The position numbers and the translations under genes were made by a program. The notes under the pieces are model-generated. The model worked only from the letters and a program-made list of their open reading frames with translations, was not told the origin of the DNA and did no database searches. Below, in pieces: positions 1-5,447 of a stretch of DNA of 8,469 nucleotides. Position 1 is the stretch's first letter. Every line of letters begins with the position of its first letter. The stretch comes from Verrucomicrobiota bacterium (lineage in GTDB: Bacteria; Verrucomicrobiota; Verrucomicrobiia; Limisphaerales; JAEYXS01), in the NCBI GenBank assembly GCA_021156225.1, contig JAJNBN010000115.1, forward strand, positions 1 through 8,469, written 5' to 3'.

Positions 1-228
1 TCCTCGGTGGAACGGGACCAGCGGCTCATGATTTCGTGGTTCGGCATCCGTGGTATCGGCTCGCTCTTTTACCTTCTCCTGGTCATTCGTCACGACGTGC
101 CGGAGGAGATCGCGCGCGTTTTGCTATCGGTGACGTTGTGGGTCATCGCCGTCTCGGTCGTGGTGCATGGAGTCTCGGTTACGGCACTGATGAACTGGTA
201 TCGCGTGCATAAGCCACACGCTCAGTAA
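1..228 (+). CDS. Cation:proton antiporter (Na+/H+ antiporter, CPA1-type), C-terminal fragment
   Basis: This is the 3' end of a gene whose start lies before the window; the frame is open from base 1 and stops at TAA 226-228. The visible 75 residues contain W-F-G-I-R-G-I-G-S-L-F-Y-L, which matches the conserved helix in the C-terminal half of NhaP/CPA1 sodium:proton antiporters, where a conserved arginine-glycine lies in a membrane helix. It is followed by a short charged loop (RHDVPEEIARV) and a last hydrophobic helix ending in V-V-H-G-V-S-V, also typical of the family end. The short tail (WYRVHKPHAQ) suggests no large cytoplasmic regulatory domain. The family exchanges Na+ (or K+) for protons across the inner membrane in pH and salt balance; ion specificity cannot be read from this fragment. 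The GTG at 7 is an internal valine codon, not a start. It shows no functional link to the downstream genes. Confidence 0.85.
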   Translation, partial: SSVERDQRLMISWFGIRGIGSLFYLLLVIRHDVPEEIARVLLSVTLWVIAVSVVVHGVSVTALMNWYRVHKPHAQ

Positions 229-258
229 ACCTCTGCATGAGGTGAGACCGCGGTTATC

Positions 259-279
259 GCCAAATCATTTGGCTTTCTT
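259..279 (+). terminator. Possible weak intrinsic terminator after the antiporter gene
   Basis: GCCAAA (259-264) and TTTGGC (268-273) form a perfect 6-bp stem around a TCA loop, followed by TTTCTT. It lies 30 nt after the antiporter stop codon and 26 nt before the sulfatase start. The stem is short, half of it is A-T pairs, and the T tract is interrupted, so termination would be weak. A palindrome ACCGCGGT (247-254) lies just before it. The 77-nt gap must also hold any sulfatase promoter; no convincing -35/-10 pair was found. Confidence 0.35.
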
Positions 280-305
280 CCGTCAGATTTGCTACGGTTT
301 ATTTC

Positions 306-1760
306 ATGCCTCACATCTCGCGAGCCGTGCTCTGTGCCCTCTTGCTCATCGTATCGCTACTGGGCCGAAGGGAGGCAACAGCAGCCGAAAAACCCAATAT
401 CCTTTTCATCCTCACCGATGACCAGCGATGGAATGCGATGGGTTGTGCGGGCAATCCCATCATCAAGACACCGAACATGGATGCGCTGGCGAGGGAGGGC
501 GTGCGCTTCCGTCAGGCATTCGTCACCACCGCCATCTGTGCCGCCAGCCGGGCATCCCTGCTGACAGGCCTGCACGAGCGCACACACCGTTACACCTTTG
601 GCACGCCGCCCATTCAGGATGCGCATACGGACATCAGCTACCCGGTGCAGTTGAAGCAGGCCGGCTATCGCACCGGGTTCATCGGAAAGTTTGGCGTGGA
701 TGTCGCCGGCGGACGGCAGAAGGAGATGTTCGATTACTTTCAGCCGCTGAACCGTAATCCCTATATCAAGAAGATGCCGGACGGTTCGGAGAAGCATCTG
801 ACCGACATCGCCTTCGACAAAGCGGTGGAATTCCTGGGCACCGTGGATAAGGACAAGCCTTGGTGTCTCTCACTGAATTTCAATGAACCGCACGCCGAGG
901 ATAACGATCCGCAGCAATACTTCTGGCCCAAGACAGAGGACAATCTTTATCGCGATGTTACCATCCCGCAGGTTAAAACCATGGCGGCGGAATATTTTGA
1001 GGCAAATCCAGATTTCCTGAAGAATTCCGAAAGCCGCATCCGCTACAATTGGCGCTTCGACGAGACGCGCAAGTATCAGGAGATGGTGAAGGGCTACTAC
1101 CGCATGATCAGTGGCGTGGACCGGGTCATCGGACAAGTGCGCGCGGAGCTGGCCAAGCGCGGCATGGCGGAGAATACCATCATCGTCTTCACCAGTGACA
1201 ATGGGTATTTTCTGGGCGAACGCGGCTTCGCGGACAAATGGTATCTCTACGAGCCCTCCGTGCGTGTGCCTATGATCATCATGGATCCGAAACTGCCCGC
1301 CATCCGCCGGGGCGAGACGGTGGATCTCATGGCGCTGAACGTGGATATCGCGCCGACCCTCCTCAGCTTTGCGGGAGTGAAGATCCCTTCCCTCATGCAA
1401 GGCCGCAGCCTTATCCCGTTGCTCCATGGCAAGGCACCGGCGGACTGGCGCACGGATTTCTTCTACGAACATCTCTTTGACCGGCACAACATCCCGAAGA
1501 GCGAAGGCGTGCGTACGGAGCGTTGGTCCTACATCCGGTGGTTTGAGCAGACGCCGGTCGTGGAGGAACTTTATGATCATCAGGCGGATTTCGAGGAGGT
1601 GAACAATCTGCTCAAAGATCCCGCCTACGCGAGCGTGCTTGCCCAGATGCGGAAACGCACCGACCAGTTGCGGGATCAGTATGGTGGGGTGTTCGCGCCA
1701 TGGCCCAAACCGGAAACGAAAGCGGGCAAGGGAAAGAAGGCGAAGGCAAAAGCCGAGTAG
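306..1760 (+). CDS. Secreted S1-family sulfatase (formylglycine-dependent arylsulfatase type)
   Basis: A 484-residue sulfatase of normal family length. Residues 1-27 look like a Sec signal peptide (hydrophobic ALLLIVSLLG, probable cleavage near A-T-A-A), so it should act in the periplasm or outside the cell. The mature part opens with KPNILFILTDDQ, giving metal-binding D38 and D39. The active-site motif is C78-A-A-S-R82; C78 would be oxidised to formylglycine, the residue that attacks the sulfate ester. Other family positions are visible: K128 in GYRTGFIGK, H196 in FNEPHAEDN, D298-N299 in TSDNGY and K311 in FADKW. The family hydrolyses sulfate esters, often on algal or animal glycans; the substrate here is unknown. 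The C-terminus ends in a lysine/alanine-rich tail (about residues 467-484) beyond the sulfatase fold. The ATG at 306 is chosen because the signal peptide follows directly; no clear Shine-Dalgarno sequence precedes it. No maturation enzyme gene is in the window. Confidence 0.93.
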   Translation: MPHISRAVLCALLLIVSLLGRREATAAEKPNILFILTDDQRWNAMGCAGNPIIKTPNMDALAREGVRFRQAFVTTAICAASRASLLTGLHERTHRYTFGTPPIQDAHTDISYPVQLKQAGYRTGFIGKFGVDVAGGRQKEMFDYFQPLNRNPYIKKMPDGSEKHLTDIAFDKAVEFLGTVDKDKPWCLSLNFNEPHAEDNDPQQYFWPKTEDNLYRDVTIPQVKTMAAEYFEANPDFLKNSESRIRYNWRFDETRKYQEMVKGYYRMISGVDRVIGQVRAELAKRGMAENTIIVFTSDNGYFLGERGFADKWYLYEPSVRVPMIIMDPKLPAIRRGETVDLMALNVDIAPTLLSFAGVKIPSLMQGRSLIPLLHGKAPADWRTDFFYEHLFDRHNIPKSEGVRTERWSYIRWFEQTPVVEELYDHQADFEEVNNLLKDPAYASVLAQMRKRTDQLRDQYGGVFAPWPKPETKAGKGKKAKAKAE

Positions 1761-1818
1761 GGTTGCATCGCGGACCTGCAGAAGCGTTTCAAATATCCTC
1801 TAATGTGGCTGTAAGGCT

Positions 1819-1853
1819 TGCGCCCTGCCGGAGGTCATCCTACCCTGAGCGCA
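1819..1853 (+). promoter_or_regulatory. Potential leader hairpin just upstream of the oppA ribosome binding site
   Basis: TGCGC (1819-1823) can pair with GCGCA (1849-1853), and inside it GGAGG (1830-1834) can pair with CCTACC (1839-1844) with one bulged A around a TCAT loop. The last base of the outer stem is also the first base of the AGGA ribosome binding site, so folding could limit ribosome access. This rests on inspection of complementarity only; no known riboswitch or leader class is recognised. The rest of the 1761-1862 gap shows no convincing sigma-70 promoter. Confidence 0.25.
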
Positions 1854-1857
1854 GGAA
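1853..1857 (+). promoter_or_regulatory. Ribosome binding site deciding the oppA start
   Basis: AGGAA, with the AGGA core 6 nt before ATG 1863. It supports ATG 1863 over the in-frame TTG at 1818, which lacks such a site and would add 15 residues (RPAGGHPTLSAGIF region) ahead of an otherwise well-formed lipoprotein signal. Confidence 0.6.
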
Positions 1858-1862
1858 TTTTC

Positions 1863-3536
1863 ATGGCATTTGTGACCGCCAGCCTCAAGCAAGCGAACTG
1901 GATACGGCGTTGGGCCGTAGCTGCTTGCGCCGTGCTCGCCATCTGGGCAACGGGTTGCGGCCATAAGGAGGAACGGGCCGACCTCGTCATCATGAACGGG
2001 GCGGAGCCGGAGTCGCTCGATCCCACGATTGTCACGGGGCAACCGGATGGTCGCGTGGCGGGAGCGCTCTTCGAGGGGCTCACCCGCTTCAATCCCAAGA
2101 ACGCCAAACCCATCCCCGGATTGGCCGAGCGCTGGGACATCTCGGAGGACGGCCAGACCTACACTTTCCATCTGCGTCCGAACATCGTCTGGTCCACGGG
2201 CGAACCGATCACGGCGGACGACGTGGTTTACTCCTGGCGGCGCGCTCTGGATCCGTTGACGGCCAGCGATTACGCCGGTCAGCTCTACTACATCAAGAAC
2301 GGCGAGAATTTTAACACCGGCAAGACGAACGCCGCCACTGGCAACCGCTACGTGAAAGAAGACGTGGGCGTGGAAGCCATTGATCCGCGCACCGTCAAAG
2401 TCCTGCTGGAAGGCCCGACTCCCTTCTTCCTCGATCTCTGCGCCTTCCGCACGCTCGCCATCGTGCCCCGTCAGGCCATCGAGAAGCATGGTGACCGCTG
2501 GCTGATGGAGCGGCCCATGCCCACGAGCGGGCCGTACACGCTGGAGTTCTGGCGCATCCATGACCGCATCCGAGTGCGGAAGAATCCGCGCTATTGGGAC
2601 GCCGCCAACATTCAGAATGAACTCATCGACCTGCTGCCCGCCGAGTCGGCCAACACGGCGTTGAATCTCTATCTGTCCGGCGAGGCCGACGTCATCTGGG
2701 ATAAGAACCTGGTACCGAGCGAATTGATGGACGTGCTCAAGGGCCGTCCGTATGTGCACACCTACGATTATCTGGGCACGTATTTCGTCCGCTTCAACAT
2801 CACACGCAAACCTTTCGATGATGTGCGCGTGCGCAAGGCGCTTTCCCTGGTGCTGGATAAGAAGCGCATCGTGGAACGCATCACGCGCAGCGGCGAGAAG
2901 ATCGCCACCTGCCTGACTCCTCCGGGCATGGAGGGCTACACCTCGCCCGAAGGACTGGGCTACGATCCCGAACAGGCGCGCAAGCTGCTCGCGGAGGCGG
3001 GTTATCCGGGCGGCAAGGGCTTCCCCACGTTCAACTATCTTTTCAACACGAGCGAGATGCACAAGCAGGTGGCCGTGGAACTCCAGGAGATGTGGAAGAA
3101 GGAACTGGGGATCAACATGGAACTGCGCCAGACGGAGTGGAAGGTGTATCTCTCCTCCCAAAGCCAGCTCGACTATGATACCACGCGCAGCAGTTGGATC
3201 GGTGATTACGTGGACCCGAACACGTTCCTGGACATGTTCATGAGCGGCAACGGCAACAACCGCACGGGCTGGAAGAATCCGAAGTATGACGACCTGATCC
3301 GACAGGCCAATCAGGAGCGTGATCCAGTGAAACGTGCAAAAATCCTCTACGATGCTGAGGTGTTGCTGGTGCGCGAAGACCCACCCATTGCGCCATTATT
3401 CTTCTATATCGGCGTAAACATTTTTGATCCTGCCAAGGTCGAGGGCGTGCATCAGAACCTGCTGGATGAACATCCGCTGTGGCCCTTGAAACGGAAGGAT
3501 GGCCGAACTGCCGCCAAGGCCGCGGCTGCCAAATAA
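1863..3536 (+). CDS. oppA: Oligopeptide ABC transporter substrate-binding lipoprotein (OppA-like, SBP family 5)
   Basis: A 557-residue extracytoplasmic binding protein that captures oligopeptides and delivers them to the permease encoded by the next two genes. The N-terminus is a lipoprotein signal: R15-R16, a hydrophobic stretch, then A-T-G-C with lipidated Cys at 32. The following residue is Gly, so an inner-membrane retention Asp is absent. Family 5 landmarks are clear: AEPESLDP (47-54), LFEGLTRFN (69-77), GLAERWDISEDGQTYTFHLR (86-105), WSTGEPITADDVVYSW (110-125) and SGPY (222-225). These track the Escherichia coli OppA pattern, and the length is close to that protein's. A lysine/alanine-rich tail (RTAAKAAAAK) ends the protein. 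Peptide specificity cannot be read; some family members bind murein peptides, nickel or sugars. It is followed after 3 nt by oppB, which supports the assignment. Confidence 0.92.
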   Translation: MAFVTASLKQANWIRRWAVAACAVLAIWATGCGHKEERADLVIMNGAEPESLDPTIVTGQPDGRVAGALFEGLTRFNPKNAKPIPGLAERWDISEDGQTYTFHLRPNIVWSTGEPITADDVVYSWRRALDPLTASDYAGQLYYIKNGENFNTGKTNAATGNRYVKEDVGVEAIDPRTVKVLLEGPTPFFLDLCAFRTLAIVPRQAIEKHGDRWLMERPMPTSGPYTLEFWRIHDRIRVRKNPRYWDAANIQNELIDLLPAESANTALNLYLSGEADVIWDKNLVPSELMDVLKGRPYVHTYDYLGTYFVRFNITRKPFDDVRVRKALSLVLDKKRIVERITRSGEKIATCLTPPGMEGYTSPEGLGYDPEQARKLLAEAGYPGGKGFPTFNYLFNTSEMHKQVAVELQEMWKKELGINMELRQTEWKVYLSSQSQLDYDTTRSSWIGDYVDPNTFLDMFMSGNGNNRTGWKNPKYDDLIRQANQERDPVKRAKILYDAEVLLVREDPPIAPLFFYIGVNIFDPAKVEGVHQNLLDEHPLWPLKRKDGRTAAKAAAAK

Positions 3537-3539
3537 CCG

Positions 3540-4454
3540 ATGTATTTCCTGCGACGAATCGCTTTCCTGGTCCCGCTGCTGCTCATCATCAGCTTTCTGG
3601 CGTTCATGCTGGTGAGGGTGGCTCCGGGTGGTCCTTTCGACAAGGAACGCGCCCCGGCCTCGCCCGAGATCGAGGCCAACATCAAAAAGAAGTATCACCT
3701 CGATAAGCCGTTGCTCACGCAATACGGAATCTATCTGAAAAACCTGTTGCAGGGTGATTTCGGCCCTTCGCTCAAATACCGCAATCACTCCGTAAACGAC
3801 ATCATTGCCCAAGGTCTGCCGGTCTCTTTGACGCTAGGTGTCTTGGCCTTCCTGCTCGCACAGGGCTTTGGGATTCCCTTGGGTTTTCTGACAGCGGTGA
3901 AGAAAGGCGGCATTTTGGATTACGGTGGCAGCTTCATCGCGCTTTTGGCCATTTGTATTCCCGGCTTTGTCATCGGGCCGCTGCTGGTGCTGGTCTTCTC
4001 TATCAAGCTGGGCTGGTTCCCGGTCGGCATGTGGGAAACGCCGATGCATGCGGTGTTGCCGACGCTGGCGCTCGGACTTTACTTCGGCGGAAAGGTCGCG
4101 CGGCTCATGCGCGAAGGCATGTTGGGCACGTTGAATTCTGAGTTCATCACCACGGCCCGCGCGAAGGGTTTGAGCGAAACCCAGGTATTGGTGAAGCACG
4201 CCTTCCGCATCGCCGTGTTACCCGTGGTGTCTTACAGCGGCCCCTTGCTGGCGGACCTGCTGGTCGGTTCGTTTGTCGTGGAGAATATTTTCCGCGTGCC
4301 GGGAATCGGGGTGTTCTTGGTGAACAGTTCATTGAACCGGGATTACACCATGGTGGTCGGTCTGGTGCTGCTTTATGCGGTGCTGTTGCTCGTGCTCAAC
4401 CTGCTGGTAGATCTGGCCTATAGCATGCTGGATCGCCGGGTGAAGATGGAATAA
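3540..4454 (+). CDS. oppB: Oligopeptide ABC transporter permease OppB
   Basis: A 304-residue inner-membrane permease of the DppB/OppB type, forming half of the transmembrane channel. TM1 is about residues 7-29, followed by the family's long periplasmic loop with GDFGPSLKYRNHSVNDII (72-89), very similar in pattern to E. coli OppB. Further hydrophobic segments lie near 95-118, 130-155, 169-185, 229-248 and 271-295. The cytoplasmic EAA loop, which docks with the ATPase, is TTARAKGLSETQVLVKHA (204-221), followed by LPVVSYSGP. LNRDYTMV (265-272) is also a family signature. The last segment reads D298-R-R where relatives usually have D-P-R/K. The start at ATG 3540 gives an intact TM1; no Shine-Dalgarno sequence is well placed, so translation probably follows from oppA. 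The stop overlaps the oppC start by one base. Confidence 0.94.
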   Translation: MYFLRRIAFLVPLLLIISFLAFMLVRVAPGGPFDKERAPASPEIEANIKKKYHLDKPLLTQYGIYLKNLLQGDFGPSLKYRNHSVNDIIAQGLPVSLTLGVLAFLLAQGFGIPLGFLTAVKKGGILDYGGSFIALLAICIPGFVIGPLLVLVFSIKLGWFPVGMWETPMHAVLPTLALGLYFGGKVARLMREGMLGTLNSEFITTARAKGLSETQVLVKHAFRIAVLPVVSYSGPLLADLLVGSFVVENIFRVPGIGVFLVNSSLNRDYTMVVGLVLLYAVLLLVLNLLVDLAYSMLDRRVKME

Positions 4455-4456
4455 TG
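4452..4456 (+). promoter_or_regulatory. TAATG stop/start overlap coupling oppB to oppC
   Basis: The TAA stop of oppB (4452-4454) shares its last A with the ATG of oppC (4454-4456). A modest GGGTGA lies at 4438-4443. This arrangement is typical of translational coupling, giving matched amounts of the two permease halves. Confidence 0.8.
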
Positions 4457-5392
4457 GAAAGCCTGAGTCCAAATCAACGTGCGTGGCGCCGGTTCAAACA
4501 GAACCGGCCGGCGGTGGTGAGCCTTTGGTTTGTGGGGGTGCTGGGCCTGTTTGTGCTGCTTTGGCCGCTCTTCAGCCGACCGGCTTTCGCCAATATTTTG
4601 CCCATCGGACTGACTCATTCTGCGGTGAAAGGTTCGGACGCGCAGTACAGTCCGCCCACGCTCACGCATTGGTTCGGCACGGACATCCATGGGCGGGATC
4701 AGCTCTCCCGCATCATGTCCGGTGCCCGCGTATCGATTCTCGTCGGCATCGTCGGTGCCTTGGTGAGTTTGGTGATCGGCGTGCTCTGGGGAGCGATCGC
4801 CGGTTATGTCGGCGGCTGGTGGGACGGGGCGATGATGCGGTTTGTGGACATTCTCTATTCTTTGCCATCCATCGTCTTCGTCATCGTGCTCATCACGACT
4901 TTGGAAGAACTGGCCAAAGGCTGGCTAACCCAGAAATTAGGCGCGAATGTCGCCCAGTACTGCCGGATGCTGTTTCTGTTCGTCGGCATCGGTGCCGTAT
5001 CTTGGCTGACGATGGCTCGTATCGTGCGCGGTCAGGTGCTGACGTTGAAGAACCGTAATTTTGTGGATGCCAGCCGGTCGTTGGGTGCGGGGCATACACG
5101 CATCCTGTTCCGGCACATCCTGCCCAATGTCATCGGCATCATCATCGTGTATATCACGCTCACGGTGCCCTCGGTGATACTTTACGAATCCTTCCTGAGC
5201 TACTTGGGTTTGGGCATCCAGCCACCGTTTGCGAGCTGGGGTTCACTGATAGCGGAAGGGGCGGGCCAATTGAACCCGGTGCGCGTGTATTGGTGGCTCA
5301 TCGTCTATCCGGCCGTGACCTTGGTGACGACCCTCCTGGCGTTGAACTTCTTTGGCGATGGCTTGCGGGATGCGTTTGACCCGCGCGGATAG
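4454..5392 (+). CDS. oppC: Oligopeptide ABC transporter permease OppC
   Basis: A 312-residue inner-membrane permease of the DppC/OppC type, partner of OppB. The cytoplasmic N-terminus (SPNQRAWRRFKQNRPA) and TM1 (about 20-40) match the OppC N-terminal domain. HWFGTDIHGRDQLSRIMSGA (72-91) is the hallmark entry to the core, followed by SILVG. The EAA loop is VDASRSLGAGHTRILFRHIL (204-223), then PN. FLSYLGLGIQPPFASWG (247-263) and NFFGDGLRDAFDPR (298-311) are diagnostic C-terminal motifs. The segment of about 148-172 between two membrane helices is a polar loop (EELAKGWLTQKLG) of the kind that varies in the family. No oppD or oppF ATPase gene follows; the next gene encodes an unrelated haem protein, so energy coupling must come from ATPases encoded outside the window. 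Confidence 0.94.
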   Translation: MESLSPNQRAWRRFKQNRPAVVSLWFVGVLGLFVLLWPLFSRPAFANILPIGLTHSAVKGSDAQYSPPTLTHWFGTDIHGRDQLSRIMSGARVSILVGIVGALVSLVIGVLWGAIAGYVGGWWDGAMMRFVDILYSLPSIVFVIVLITTLEELAKGWLTQKLGANVAQYCRMLFLFVGIGAVSWLTMARIVRGQVLTLKNRNFVDASRSLGAGHTRILFRHILPNVIGIIIVYITLTVPSVILYESFLSYLGLGIQPPFASWGSLIAEGAGQLNPVRVYWWLIVYPAVTLVTTLLALNFFGDGLRDAFDPRG

Positions 5393-5447
5393 TGTCCAAA
5401 AAGGTCTTTTCTACCTGCTCCGGTTGGTGAATCATCCTGCCCACCTT

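Noticed and set aside
268..298. Sigma-70-like promoter (TTGGCT with TACGGT) before the sulfatase gene
   Set aside because: Both boxes match poorly, and the first overlaps the hairpin arm; not enough to call.
1807..1821. Sigma-54-like promoter (GG at 1807-1808, GC at 1820-1821) upstream of oppA
   Set aside because: The spacing between GG and GC is 11 nt instead of the strict 10, and the flanking consensus is poor.
1818..1862. TTG start giving OppA 15 extra residues
   Set aside because: ATG 1863 has an AGGA site at good spacing and opens directly into a lipoprotein signal peptide.
1800..3161. A 453-codon open frame on the - strand opposite oppA
   Set aside because: Same reason: an antisense shadow of a GC-rich gene with no recognisable domain.
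5352..5447. Upstream starts for the haem protein overlapping oppC
   Set aside because: They would place about 30 residues in front of a normal signal peptide.
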